Positions 11,181 through 23,110 of a DNA stretch of 64,000 nt are shown here, piece after piece. Source of the DNA: Dromiciops gliroides (lineage: Eukaryota; Chordata; Mammalia; Microbiotheria; Microbiotheriidae); NCBI RefSeq assembly GCF_019393635.1, contig NC_057862.1:118684145-118748144 (forward strand), in the 5' to 3' direction. Each line of letters opens with the position of its first letter. Position 1 is the stretch's first letter. Both the position numbers and the translations under genes were made by a program. The notes beneath the pieces were generated by a model. That model was not told where the DNA came from, made no database searches, and saw only the letters and a list, made by a program, of their open reading frames with translations.

Positions 11181-12950
11181 ACACTATACTTGTTCCCTTG
11201 CGAAGACTGTTTGGGTCCCCCCAGAGACGGTGGCACCAATGTTTTAAGCAGTCACTTGGGGTGCTCTACCTCTACAAAGTGGTACATGGCACTCAAAAGT
11301 CAAACTGTGTCAATTCATTTCAAACTGTGTATGTTTGAAGCCCCAGGAATTTAAGGCTTCCCAAGAAACTTGGATGTGTTTAAAGTCTAGAAGAATAGAT
11401 AAACTCCAAAAAATTACTCGTCATTTTCTTTGATCACGGCTCCACCCACTCAGATCCCCAACATCACTCTTCTTCTCAGCAAATTCCCAGAGAAACCACC
11501 CATTTGGCCTATAGGACAAAAGGATTTGCTGCAGTGAAAACACAGAGAAAGCCTGGAAAGGGCAGAGCACAGCAGCCCATTATAAAGCGAGATTTTCAGT
11601 TCCCTGGCACTTTTCTTCTGTGTTGGGTCCCCTATTTTTACCATGGGAACAGATATATCCAAAGGCCCCTTTAGAAAGTGTTCTGAGACTCAAAGTCAGA
11701 AGAGGGGAAAACCACCTCAGCCCAGTCACCTCACACTGTCTCGATGCATGGCTAGTGTCCACCCCTGGCCAGTCATTTGCTTGGTACTTCCAAGAGCCGG
11801 CCCCAAACAATTCCCCTACCCTCCCCTAGCCAGCCATTATGGTCTCTTCTGCATCTTCTTTCAATGTCTCAGTTGTGCCCTGGAGGGCCCTGAAAGGCTA
11901 ATATCACGAAGCTCTGCGTATGCCATTGGAAAGGGCTTGCCATGAAGCATGACCCATTCAAAACCTGACCACTGCCCTTCACCGCAGTCCCCCTGGGGAT
12001 CCAGAAATAAGCAGGAACAAAAGGTTCCTGCTACACAGGGTTTCATGCAAATGTTATATGCAAAAAGGCAGAGATTGGGCTAAATGACTTCCAAGGGCCT
12101 TCTACCTCTAAATGTATAATTCTATTATCCTCTGAAATGTGAATGAGAAAAAAAAGATGAAAACAGCTCCCTGCACATTATCAGCAGGGGATACCTGCAC
12201 AATCGACCGTGCAAAAGTTCACTCCATTCCAGCATATGGGGGTTACTACTCTCATTATATTTTTTGTTAAAACACAGCAATACCTTTGATAACACAGAGT
12301 GACCTACCAAGCATTTTTAAGCACCTTCTTTGTGCAAGGTATCATGTCAGGCACTAGAGATACAAAGGTTTTTGAAATGACATAATCCTTGTTCTCAAGT
12401 TACCTACATAATAAAAATGGAGATATAATATAACCATAGGCTATAATATAAGGCAAGGAGTGGGAGAGAGAATATGTATAAATATATAGATACAAGATAC
12501 ATAAGTAGACCGAAGATAATCTTGGAATGTAAAAATCCTATAGGAATCTCAGGGATTCCTTTAAAAGACATAAGTTCAATCCTCACTGTAGCCACACCAC
12601 ATCAGGAGAACCCTTCTCCTCTCATCTCATGTGAGCTGAGTTGTGGATTTACTGATCAACTCCCCCATCTCAGGAAGTCAGCATCATTTTCACAATGGTT
12701 CTCAGTAAGCAGTGCAGAAGTATAAAGTTAGAGACATCACTTCCATGAGGTCTATGTTAAAAAATGAACATGTTTATCTGGGAAGGGAAGGGAAAGCTGT
12801 GGATGGGGGCAAGGAGGAACAAAGGGATATGTTAAATTCTATTTATCGTTTTTGTATGTATTAGTTATACCAGATTAGCTAGCTGACACTTTGAAAATCT
12901 GAAAGAAAAAAAAAGAAAGAAAGAAAGAAAAAGAAAGGGAAAAAAAGTAC
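11180..12950. other. Intergenic sequence without a recognisable gene
   Basis: Chance frames of 60-100 codons near 11.1-12.3 kb match nothing I know and lack exon-like borders. A trace of an old repeat lies at 12315-12420 (GCACCTTCTTTGTGCAAGG, then AGATACAAAGG). Confidence 0.4.
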
Positions 12951-12953
12951 AGG

Positions 12954-13099
12954 GGGGCAACTAGGTGGTGTAGTGGATAAAGCACCAGTCCTGGATTCAG
13001 GAGGACTTAAGTTCAAATTTTACCTCAGATACTTGACAATTACTATCTGTGTGACCCTGGCCAAGTCACTTAACCCTCATTGATTGCCCCACCAAAAAA
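12954..13099 (+). repeat. Marsupial SINE with extra A-rich tract before its head
   Basis: SINE from GGGGCAACTAGGTGGTG to an A tail. The target duplication AAAATCTGAAAG lies at 12894-12905 and 13100-13111, but about 48 A/G-rich bases (12906-12953) sit between the first copy and the head. Confidence 0.85.
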
Positions 13100-13689
13100 A
13101 AAATCTGAAAGCATATCCCAAGTAAATATGGGATATGGAACAAATAAGCTTTGTTTTAGAGGCCAAGTGGCAGAGGTCCGGAATACTAGGGAGGACAGCC
13201 CAGAATAGGCTGCTACAGTAGCAGTACCTAGGAAGCTCAGGATATCATAGGGATCTGAGGGTACTTGGTAGGGTGGAGTGAAGAAAGAAGGGTGCCAAAG
13301 ATAAATTTCACATACTTCAAAGTTTTATAGGAGAAGGAGGCTTGGAACATGTTCAGAATCAGTATCACACACAATATTGCTATAATGGACAGAGTATTGA
13401 TCTTGTTTCCAGAAGATTCAAGGCCTAGCTTCAGATAGATGTCACAATAATCTATTTCTATCTCAGTTTCCTTATCATTAAAACCAGGACAATATTTGTA
13501 CTACCCAGCTCAAAAGTTTTTGGTTTTTTTATGAGGTTCAAGTAAAAAAACTTAAATAAACCACTACATAAACGCAAGCATTCCTCATGATTATTAACAT
13601 ACATTCAGAATCTTCAGCTTTGAAGAGAAATAGATTCTCTGCCTTCCAATGACTCAGGGGAATACCTGATGGCCAGAGAACTTTTCTTC

Positions 13690-13880
13690 CTTCCTTCGCA
13701 AACTTTTTTTTTACTTAATAGTATTTATTTTTTCCCAATTACATGTAAAAATAGTTTCCAATATTCATTTCTTTAAGATTTTGAGTTACAAATTTTTTCC
13801 CTCCCCTCCCCACTCCCTAAGACAGCAGGCAATCTTATATAGGTTATACATGTACAATCACTTTGTGAAATGTTAATTAA
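13690..13880 (-). repeat. L1 LINE 3' UTR, antisense
   Basis: Reads backwards through the marsupial L1 end: CCAATTACATGTAAAAATAG, TTTTGAGTTACAAATTTTTT, a C-rich tract, and TATAGGTTATACATGTACAA. Compare the sense copy at 15950-16107. Confidence 0.75.
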
Positions 13881-14554
13881 CAACCAGGAATCACTGACTC
13901 ATAGATCTGTAACACACCTTAGAAACCATGAACTCCAACTCCTGCATTTTGACAAATGAGGAAATTGAGGCCCAGAGATTTGACTTACTTAGAGTCACAC
14001 AGCGAATGAAAGAATTGGGACAAACACACATCCTGATTTTTCCAGGCCATTGTTTTCTCTGTTTTGCTATGATGCTTCTCTTAATTTTTCAATGACTTAT
14101 TTTTTTTAAATACCCACTCAAGAATCTCCCTTTTCAGAATCTCTGCCCCTGCCAAATAAGAATCAACACTGACCATTTACCCAATTTCAGTAGCTTTAGA
14201 ATTTTGTAAACTATGGCCAGTTGTGTTTGTTGCTTTGGTGATAAGAAAATCCTTCACATCAAATCCAAGGAAAGGTTAGTCAAAGAAGGCACCATTTTCT
14301 AGAGAATCTATGCATTTTGTGACCCTGACAATGGGTGTGGGGAAGACTAATGACTGACCCTGGGGCCTCTGCTTTACCTACCATGCCCCATCAAAACTTC
14401 CATATCATTAAGATGGTGTCCATGACCATATTACACTCTACAGGGGCATTTACTATCTCAGATGTCTAAGATCTCCAGTGAGTGAAACCATCAAATGGCC
14501 ATCTCCTGAATTCTTTCCAATTTGTCAAAATACTGAATTCTGCTTATGTTTTTA

Positions 14555-14672
14555 TTATGTCCCTCCCAAGCTTTCTTTTTCCATGATAAACATCTGCAGT
14601 TCCTTCAGCTGATCCTCATATAGCATGACCTAGAAGCCCTTCCCCATCCTGGTTGTCCTTCTCTGGTTACAG
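14555..14672 (+). repeat. L3/CR1 LINE fragment
   Basis: TTCCTTCAGCTGATCCTCAT then CCCATCCTGGTTGTCCTTCT is the L3/CR1 block that precedes AATGTGGTGCC, which follows here at 14861 after a MIR insertion. Confidence 0.7.
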
Positions 14673-14674
14673 CA

Positions 14675-14838
14675 TAGTGTCATGAGAAAGAGCGCTGGAT
14701 GGGCGTCAGAGGCTCTGTGTTCATATCTTGTTTCCTCTACTTTCTACCTTTGTGACCTTGGACAAGTCATGTAACCAAACTTGGACTCAGTTTCCTCATC
14801 TGGAAAAAGATCTCTTTGAGCTCTAAATCTTATGTTCT
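14675..14838 (+). repeat. MIR-type SINE inside an L3
   Basis: ACAGCATAGTGTCATGAGAA, GCTGGATGGGCGTCAGAGG, TTGTGACCTTGGACAAGTC and TTTCCTCATCTGGAAAAAG. It interrupts the L3 between 14672 and 14845. Confidence 0.65.
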
Positions 14839-14875
14839 CCAGCTTATCCACATTCTTTTAAAAATGTGGTGCCTA

Positions 14876-16107
14876 TCAAAACTATGTGGTTCTAGCTAAG
14901 AAATAGAGTGGTGGATCAATGGAATAAGTTAGGCACAGGAGACACAGTAGTAAATGACTTGTAGTAATCTACTGTTTGATAAACCCAAAGACTCCAGCTT
15001 CTGGGATAGGAACTCAGTATTTGACAAAAACTGTTGGGAAAAATGAAAGATAGAATGGCAGAAAATAGGCATAGACCAACATCTTACAACTTATACAAAA
15101 ATAAGGGCAAAATGGGTTCAAAATTTAAACATGAAGGGTAATACCATAGATAAATTAGGGGAGGAAGAAATAGTTTACCTCTCAGATCGATGGAAAGGAA
15201 AACAATTTATTTCCAACAAGAGATAGGGAATATTGTGAAATACAAGATGGAAGATTGACTACATTAAATTTAAAAAGTTTTTGTACAAACAGAAGCAATG
15301 CAGCCAAAATTAGAAGGGAGGCAGAAAACTGGGAAACGACTTTTACAGTCAGCATTTTTTTTTTTAGTGAGGCAATTGGGGTTAAGTGACTTACCCAGGG
15401 TCACACAGCTAGTAAGTTGTCAAGTGTCTGAGGCTGGATTCGAATTCAGGTCCTCCTGACTCCAGGGCCGGTGCACTATCCACATGTACAAAAATATTTA
15501 TAGCAGCTCTCTTTGTGGTGGCAAAGAATTGGAAATTGAGGGAATGCCCATCAATAGGGGAATGGTTAAACAAGTTGTGGTATATGAATGTAATGGAATA
15601 CTATTGTGTTGTAACAAACAATGAGCAGGAGGAGTTCAGAGGAACCTGGAAGGACTTACACAAACTGATGCTGACTGAGAGGAGCAGAACCAGGAGAACA
15701 TTGTACACAGTAACAGCAACATTGTGTGATGAACAATGGTGATAGACTTGACTCTTCTCAGCAGTGCAATGATCCAAAACAGTTTCAAAGAACTCATGTT
15801 CTCAACATCCAGAAAAAATAACTGTGAATTATGAATTCATATTGAACCATACTGTTTATACTTTTGGACTGTTTTTTCCCCTTCTTTTTTGAGGTTTTTC
15901 CCTTGTGCTCTGATTCTTCTTTCACAAGATGATTAATGTAGAAATATGTTTAATGTGATTGTACATATACAAACTCTATATACCTATACATATACAACTG
16001 CTTTCTGTCTTAGAGAGGAGGGAGGGGAGGGAGGGTGGGAGAAAAATTTGGAACTAAAAATCCTGTGAAAACAAATGTTGAAAACTATTCTTATATGTAA
16101 CTGGAAT
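14876..16107 (+). mobile_element. 5'-truncated L1 LINE (end of ORF2 plus 3' UTR) inserted in an L3
   Basis: Covers the end of ORF2 (from TATGTGGTTCTAGCTAAG; GAACTCAGTATTTGACAAAA at 15010-15029) and, after a SINE, the final ORF2 and 3' UTR part (GGAATGGTTAAACAAGTTGT and ACAATGATGATCC-type signals). The L3 text repeats on both sides (TTTAAAAATGTGGTGCCTA before, TTTAAAAAAATGTAGTGCCTA after), giving a target duplication. About half a kilobase of ORF2 is missing at the internal SINE. No open frame remains. Confidence 0.85.
15354..15482 (-). repeat. Head-less marsupial SINE at an internal L1 deletion
   Basis: Antisense SINE from a T tail to GGTGCACTATCCA. The last 25 or so bases of its head are absent and L1 text resumes directly at 15483. 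No target duplication is visible. Confidence 0.88.
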
Positions 16108-16258
16108 TTTTTTTTTTTTTTTTGCGGAGCAATGGGGGTTAAGTGACTTGCCCAGGGTCACACAGCTAGTAAGTGTCAAGTGTCTGAGGCCGGATTTGAA
16201 CTCAGGTACTCCTGAATCCAGGGCCAGTGCTTTATCCACTGTGCCACCTAGCCGCCCC
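16108..16258 (-). repeat. Marsupial SINE in the L1 tail
   Basis: Antisense copy, T tail to GCCGCCCC. It splits the L1 end: GTAACTGGAA lies before it and AATAAAATCC after. Confidence 0.9.
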
Positions 16259-16266
16259 AATAAAAT

Positions 16267-17125
16267 CCTTTTTTAAAAAAATGTAGTGCCTAGAATTATA
16301 TAGAATATTTCATGTGTGGACTGACCAGAGCAGAGAACAATGAGAATTGCCCCTTTCTCAATAGTATGTCTCTCTTAATCCAGTCTAAGATTACCTTAGC
16401 TATTTTGGCTGTGACACCACACTGCTGAACAATACTGAGTGTGAAGTACACTATAAAAAAGTCTCTTTTTCAAAAAAACTACCTAAGCAAGTATACCCTG
16501 TTTCTATTCTTGTGAAATTGATTTTTGACCCCAATTATAATAATTTACATTTAACTTTATTAACTTGCATATTACTCCATTTGTCCCAACAATCTACCAA
16601 AATCTTTTTGGATCCTGCCTATGTTGTCCAAAGTTTTAGCTATCCCCCCCATATGTGTTTTGTCTTCACCCTTACACAAGTTATTGACAAATATTTTGAA
16701 TGAACTACTGGTGCACTTCTCTAGAGATATTGAGTTACTAATGATGATTCTTTGGGTCCACCTATTTAATCAATTTCAAATCCACGTAACTGCACTATTG
16801 TATAGACTACATTTCTCCATCCTCTCCACAAGAATATTATGAGAAACATCATCACACTAAAATCTAAGTAAACTATATGTACAGTATCTATCCCCTCATC
16901 TACTAGCCTAGTAATCCAGTTAAACAGGGAAATGAAGTTGGCCTGGCATGGTCTCTTCTGGATGAAGATATGCTGACTCTTTATTGATCACTGCTTTCTT
17001 TTCTAGATTTTCATTCATCATCCTTTTAATGTTCCAAAATCTTTCCAGGAGGCAAAGTCAATTTCATTGTCTACAGTTTGCAGACTCCACACTTCCTTTT
17101 TCAAAAAATTAAGCCAAAGTTTTTT
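16267..17125 (+). repeat. L3/CR1 LINE, long fragment
   Basis: Continues the L3 interrupted at 14875: AATGTAGTGCCTAGAATT, GTGGACTGACCAGAGCAGAG, TTAGCTATTTTGGCTGTGAC, TTTTTGGATCCTGCCTATGT, then CTTTGGGTCCACCTATTTAA and TTGGCCTGGCATGGTCTCTT. It is among the longest L3 pieces in the window. Confidence 0.75.
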
Positions 17126-17267
17126 TCTTCTCTAGTTCTGCAGGCCCCTTCTCATTTTTAAACATTTAATTTTTTTTCACTATTTCCTAAACTTCTGCCT
17201 GTATCTTTCTCCTTGTCTTCTCTCAGAGAGCTAAACCATATGAATTTTTTTTCCAAAAAGAGAAAGA

Positions 17268-17412
17268 GGGGGCATCCAGGTGGTACAGTGGATAAAGCAC
17301 TGGCCCTGGATTCAGGAGGACCTGAGTTCAAATCCAGCCTCAGACATTTGACACTTGCTAGCTGTGTGACCCTGAGCAAGTCACTTAACCCTCATTGCCC
17401 AACAAAACAAAA
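17268..17412 (+). repeat. tRNA-derived marsupial SINE, full length
   Basis: Head GGGGGCATCCAGGTGGTAC to an AACAAAACAAAA tail. AAAAAGAGAAAGA duplications flank it. Confidence 0.92.
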
Positions 17413-17429
17413 AGAGAAAGAAAAATGAG

Positions 17430-17870
17430 GGGAAAAATCAAGAAAATAAAATGAAATTTTAAAACCCTTCCAATATATTCAGTGCAAAGAAGTGGGAAGG
17501 TCTCACAGTTTTTCTTTGGGGTCAAGCATATCAATTGTATAACATTCATTTTCATTGTTTTGTGGTTATTCCTTCATTTTTCATTATTGTAATCATTGTA
17601 TGTGTGTGAACATGCACACATGCATATATTTGGCTCTGCCTACTTTGCATCAGTTCACATTGGTCTTTCCATGCTTCTTAGTATTTGTCATAATCATCAT
17701 TTCATACAGCACAGTGATATTCCATTCCACTCGTGTAGCACAATTTGTTTAGCCATTCCCTAATACACAAGTTTAGCTCTCTTTCTTTACACAGTCTTTC
17801 ACTAGTCACTAATTCAGCAACCATTTGTCAAGTTTTTGTTGTTTTGTTTTGTTTTTCGGTACCATGGTAT
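17430..17870 (-). repeat. L1 LINE 3' end, antisense
   Basis: On the - strand the region reads as L1 end: TAGGGAATGGCTAAACAAAT, TGGAATATCACTGTGCTGTA. On the + strand it appears as GTTTAGCCATTCCCTAATAC at about 17748. Confidence 0.65.
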
Positions 17871-18043
17871 ATAGTTCGGCTTGGTTTTGATGACCTGAAC
17901 TCTTAACTTTCTACTTATCTTGGGTTAGTACTGTAAGTTCATTATTTTCATTTTGTCTTTGTTGGAGGGAAAAAAAAACCAAATAAAAGATGAACATTCT
18001 TGCCTTCTCTCAATTATTTCTTATCATCTTAATCATTATAAAA

Positions 18044-18207
18044 GGGGGGCAGCTAGATGGCACAGTGGTTAAAGCTCTGGCCCTGGATTCAGGAGTACCT
18101 CAGTTCAAATCCAGCCTCAAACACTTGACATTTACTAGCTGTGTGACCCTAGGCAGGTCACTTAACCCCCACTGCCCCACCAAAAAAAATTAAATTAAAT
18201 TTTAAAA
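18044..18207 (+). repeat. tRNA-derived marsupial SINE, full length
   Basis: Head GGGGGGCAGCTAGATGGCAC. The tail turns into AAATTAAATT. AATCATTATAAAAGG flanks both sides. Confidence 0.92.
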
Positions 18208-18209
18208 AA

Positions 18210-19620
18210 TCATTATAAAAGGCAGACCAAGTCTTTCTTATGTACTTGTTTTCTCCCCTATATTCCTTTGCCCTTTGAACTTCTTACCAGCCTCAGCATA
18301 TTCTGAACTTTAATATTTTTTACACTGTTCTTAGAGGACTATTCCGTGGTTTTATATTTTATATGTCTTGTGCATAAGAATTTTTTATTTTTTTATTCAG
18401 AACTTAAACACCAAATAACATGGGAATTTCCATGTCATTTTTATAAGATCTAAACTGTGTAGATAAGTTTCTTTTACATCCACATTGATCCCTTTAGATA
18501 ACACCTGCCTTTCTTCCTCATCAGAATTTTTTCTATTTGTAGCTTCAGAATTTCATTCTTGAGAGTTTCCCATTCTTCTCATGCAGAGTCACCCTATACA
18601 ATTTTAGTCTCTGGGTTCCCACTTGTGTTTTTTCTGAAATCTTTGAATTAGTCTTTTCCCAAAACTCTGTCAAGCATGCCAGATGAAGTCCAGCTTCCCC
18701 CCCTCCCCATTTCACAAAATTTCTGATGGGGTGATCACTTCTCCCAAGTTTCCCAACATTTCTACTTCAGTTGATGACAATCGTGTCCAGACTTGTAACT
18801 CCTCTTTCTACTTCCTCCACAGTTTGAAGAATGAAGTCATCATTAAAGCTAGCCAAGAATTTGTTGGCTGTTTTGCTTTTGGCAGGGAGAGAGGTCAAAC
18901 AGATGTCCAGATGACTGAAGTCCCCCAACAGATGACCAGATAATTGAGGAGCTACTGTGTCATCCGCAGCATTTTTCGTGACTATCTAGTAAAAGTCACT
19001 GAGCCTGCAAGTTAGAGAAGTATAAATTACTGAATATTTCCCATCTATTTAAAAATAAAAGAAGACATCAATTTTCTGTAGACAAGATCTTGTAAGGATC
19101 AATGTGAAAGTAGTAAAGGACATGGTAAATTTGAAAATATTATAGCCATGTTGAATAGACCAGGTATGGTGCCAATGAAGCTAAATCCATTGGTTCAAAT
19201 TCCAAGTGGGTCAGTTAGTTTTACTTTGTTCCCATAGTTTATTTGCCTCTCTCCAGTCAGTCAACAAACAAATACTTGTCTTTACTAACAACGATTAACA
19301 GATGAGTTAGTATGCATGAGTCAGTATATATCCATCTCCATTCAGAGCATCATTTTGGTTAACAGAAAGAGATACATAATGAGTTAAGCAATAATAGCAC
19401 ATGAATCTAAGGAACCTGAGAACAAATATCTTCACTCTTTGCCCAGTGGTATCAAGAGAAGTATAACAACTTCTCTTCATGAGAATATTTATTCCCCATA
19501 TACAAATTGAGTAGAGATGGAGGGTGATTGACTCAGCTGTTCTCTTTCAGACAAGAGCTAACAACCTAGCTTGAAACCAGATTGAATCATTATGTCATCT
19601 CAGAGGATTTAGAGCTCAAA
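18210..19620. other. Intergenic, probably an old unnamed repeat at 18500-18960
   Basis: The part around TGACTGAAGTCCCCCAACAG and AGTCATCATTAAAGCTAGCC reads like an old LINE fragment, but I cannot place it. An 86-codon frame at 18683-18943 has no recognisable domain. Confidence 0.3.
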
Positions 19621-19621
19621 G

Positions 19622-19740
19622 ATATCAATCAATCAACATGTATTAAGTGCCTACCAAGTGCTGGGGCACTATGCTAAGTGCTGGGGATACAAAAAGAGGC
19701 CAAAGACAGTCCTTGCCCTCAAAGAGCTTACAACCTAATG
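19622..19740 (+). repeat. Old L2-associated repeat fragment
   Basis: CAATCAACATGTATTAAGTG, GGCACTATGCTAAGTGC, GGGGATACAAA and TTGCCCTCAAAGAGCTTACA. The same text occurs at 37235-37335. Confidence 0.6.
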
Positions 19741-19948
19741 ATTGGATATCTTCTAATTGCAGAGGTTCTTAATCTTAATATTTCAATAAATGTATTTCAA
19801 CACAATTTGTTTCCTTTGGGATCCTATGTATTTTATTTTCTGCATTTAAAAACATTATTATAAGACAGGGTCCAGAGGCTTCATTTGACTACCAAAGGGG
19901 TCTATGCCATTAAAAAAAAAAGTTAAAAATCCCTGATTCTAATATAAC

Positions 19949-19952
<4 letters not shown>

Positions 19953-20019
<67 letters not shown>
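19953..20019. repeat. (TC)n microsatellite
   Basis: About 33 uninterrupted TC units. Confidence 0.97.
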
Positions 20020-20023
<4 letters not shown>

Positions 20024-20174
20024 CTTAAAATGATACAATTAGACAAGTTGATCCCTAAGATCGGGGTAGATACAACAATTTAAATTCTATGATTCTGCTT
20101 TTCTTGTCCTTGTGTGCTCAACAAGTCCCTTTCTCATTATGTGTCTTTGTTTGGGGAATTGGGGAAGAAGGGAA

Positions 20175-20365
20175 GGTAACAGTGTAGTAGAAAGAACATG
20201 GGCCTGAGTCAGCAAATCTAGGTTTAAATACTAGCTCCAGTTTTTACTACTTGTGTGACTGTGAGCAAGTCAACTAGGTCTCCCCAGGCCTCAGTTTCCT
20301 TATCTGTAAAATAAGGGCATTAGGTAAAATGGCCCCTGGGGTCCCTTTCAGCTCTAAATCTATGA
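20175..20365 (+). repeat. MIR-type SINE
   Basis: GTAGTAGAAAGAACATGGGC, TGACTGTGAGCAAGTCA, TTTCCTTATCTGTAAAATAA and CCCTTTCAGCTCTAAATCTA in order. Confidence 0.7.
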
Positions 20366-21128
20366 CCATATAAAGGGGTTTCTGCTGAGTATGTGGGATT
20401 GTGTCTGCCACATGTCATCTACATTAGAAGTCATGTTGGTTATTCATCACTGACACTCCTGGAGGTCAGAAAATGTTGTTCCACTCCAACCAAAGGAGTG
20501 CCATGGTATACATCTGTTTTGCTGTCAGTCACCCCCACTTCCTAAATAAGCTTCAACCTCTGTAAAAGAGTAAATGTGCTCGGATTTGTCTTATTTCAAA
20601 AGTTTAAAGGTTTCTGTCTGTAATGCAGATCTCCTAATACTTGTAAAATATAATTAGTCCTTGTATAATCAGGTCAGTCCCCATTAATAACTGAGCAGTA
20701 GCTAGCAAACGCCTCCTATTCAGTTCTCCAGAGACTAACCTTGTCCAGAGATCAGACTGGGCTGAAGGCCAAATAGCTGGCCTGAGAACCAGAGATTTAG
20801 CTAGAGCTCTCAGTGTGAGACCTGCAGCAAGTCGAAAGAAAAAGAACACTTAGGAAGGTAGTCTGGATTATAAATACCCCAATTAACCAGCAAACCAAGA
20901 ATTTTCCAATCCACCTGGTTAGAAAATTTACTTTGAATTTCTGGTGCAATTTGGAGCTGAGATGGGGCTCATGACTTGACCTTTTCAGACCAAATACCTC
21001 TTTCCCCACTCCCAAAACAAATCCAGCACAGAAAAGTATGATGATGGTTGCCATCAGGTTGGAGAACAGAAAATTCTCCCAACTTTTTAATTTATGGTTG
21101 AAAAAAATACATTCTTAAAACCAAATAT

Positions 21129-21275
21129 GGGGGCAGCTAGGTGGCACAGTGGATAAAGTACCAGCCCTGGATTCAGGAGGACCTGAGTTCAAATCCGGCC
21201 TCGGACACTTGACATTTACTAGCTGTGTGACTTTGGGCAAGTCACTTAACCCTCATTGCCCAGCAAAAACAAACA
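21129..21275 (+). repeat. tRNA-derived marsupial SINE, full length
   Basis: Head GGGGGCAGCTAGGTGGCAC to an AAACAAAC tail. A CAAATATG duplication flanks it. Confidence 0.92.
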
Positions 21276-21559
21276 AACAAATATGCCCCATTTTCAACCA
21301 GTCACCCTCATCATTGATAACAGGCTTGAGTCAATAAGCACATAGGCAGCTCTAGCTGTAGAAAGGACTTACTGGATTTGAGACATATAGACTTTGAAAG
21401 ATGCAGAGTTCAAGAAGCATCATTCAAAATATAAATTGGTATGCGCAGAGACTATCAAAGTATTGGGAGCACTAGGAAAACACAAAGCAGTTGAGACTAT
21501 CAGAGGTTCATCCTCAATTTGGTTTTAAGATATGACTGGGTACAAGCCCTAGTATACTG

Positions 21560-22000
21560 TTAAGATGCCTTTCCCCCCTTTATTTTTAAAAATTATTATT
21601 TTTAACATTCTCTTCTTTTTAAAATTTGAGTTCCAAATTATCTCTCTCCTTCTTGCACCCTCCTTAAAGCAAGCAATCTGATATCAATTATACATGTGAA
21701 TTCGTGTAAAATATATTTCTATATTAGCCATATTTTTAAAAAGCAAGAAAGATAAAGAACATGAGAAAATTATACTTTAATTTGCACTCAGAGTTGATCA
21801 GTTCTCTCTCTGGAGGTGGATAGAATTTTTTTGTTATGAGTCCTTAGGAATTGTCTTGGATCATTGTATTGATAGAGAAGCTAAGTCTTTCTTTCACAGC
21901 TGATCATCATGACAACATTGCTGCTAACTGGGCACAATGAGCTCCTGATTTTTCTCGTTTCACTTTGCTTCAGTTCATATAGGACTTGCCATGTTAAGAT
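21560..22000 (-). repeat. L1 LINE 3' end, antisense, old
   Basis: GAGTTCCAAATTATCTCTCT, AAGCAAGCAATCTGATATCA and TATACATGTGAA match the inverted L1 3' UTR, more diverged than at 13690. Confidence 0.6.
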
Positions 22001-22256
22001 TCTTGATGAATTGTTGATCTGGTAAAGACAGATCTCCTAGTTAGACCTAGTTCAGAGAGTGAGTCAGGCTCCGGGAGGTTCCAAAGTAACACAGGCAAAG
22101 ACTTGAAGAAAAGTGAAAAATGGAAATATATACAACACTTACTGTCTTAAAACAACAATCACAACCACAACCACAAGGACACCATTTCCTCAACTGTCAT
22201 GCAAACTAGTGAGGTCTCTCAGGCCTGCAGTGCTAAGAACAGAGAACATTTTTGTA

Positions 22257-22670
22257 CCAGCTTGGTGGCAAAGAGGATAGAAAGTTGGACCTGGAGTCAG
22301 GAAGACCTGATTTCAAATCTGGTCTCAGATACTGATTAGCTGTGTGACCCTGAGAGTCACTTAACCTTTGTCTGCTTCAGTTTCCTCAACTGCAAAATGT
22401 AAATAATAATAACACCTACCTTGTAGACTTTTTTTTTTTGGTGAGGCAATTAGGGCTAAGTGACTTGCCCAAGGTCACACAGCTAGTAAGTGTTAAGTTT
22501 CTGAGGCCAGATTTGAACTCAGGTACTCCTGACTCCAGGGCCGGTGCTCTATTCACTGTGCCACCTAGCTGCCCCTTACCTTGTAGACTTATGAGGATCA
22601 AATGAGATATGATTTGTAAAAAAGCACTTAGTATAGAGCCTGGCACATAAGTACTATATACGTGCTTATT
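22257..22670 (+). repeat. THER1/MIR SINE split by a younger SINE
   Basis: CAGCTTGGTGGCAAAGAGGA, CTGTGTGACCCTGAGAGTC and TTTCCTCAACTGCAAAATGT, then after the insertion GAGGATCAAATGAGATATGA and AGCCTGGCACATAAGTA. Confidence 0.75.
22431..22576 (-). repeat. tRNA-derived marsupial SINE inside a THER1/MIR
   Basis: Antisense copy. TACCTTGTAGACTT is duplicated exactly at 22417-22430 and 22577-22590. Confidence 0.94.
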
Positions 22671-22689
22671 CCCTTCAATCATAGTGGAG

Positions 22690-22850
22690 AGAGCCTGCAT
22701 TTGTTACCAAAGGGCCCGAGTTCAAATCCTAACTCTGCTACTTACTGCCTGCCTAGCCTTGAGACAGTTACTATGCCATCTGGGCTTCGGTTTCATATCT
22801 GTAAAGTGAAGGGGTTGGATGAAATCATTTCTGGCTGACATCTAAGATTC
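22690..22850 (+). repeat. MIR-type SINE
   Basis: GGCCCGAGTTCAAATCCTAA is the box-B-like part, followed by a TCTGTAAAGTGAAGGGGTTG tail. Confidence 0.6.
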
Positions 22851-22959
22851 CAAAATCCAAGTCACATGCTAACTCACCTTGAGATAACTACTGAAGAAGG
22901 TCAAGCCCTAATGGAAGGGAAAGAACTTAAGCCACTGAAATGCTGAGTTAAGCTGCTGA

Positions 22960-23110
22960 TTCAACCAGCAGGGGAGGAATTGGAAGATCAAAAGACCTAG
23001 GTTCAAATCCCCCTGCCATTACTTGTTACCTTTGTGATCTCAAGCAACTCACTCCAACTCTTGGTGACCTAGTTTCCTTACTTATAAAATGAGGGCATAG
23101 ATTAGATGAC
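22960..23110 (+). repeat. MIR-type SINE
   Basis: AAGACCTAGGTTCAAATCCC, GTGATCTCAAGCAACTCAC, TTACTTATAAAATGAGGG. Confidence 0.6.
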
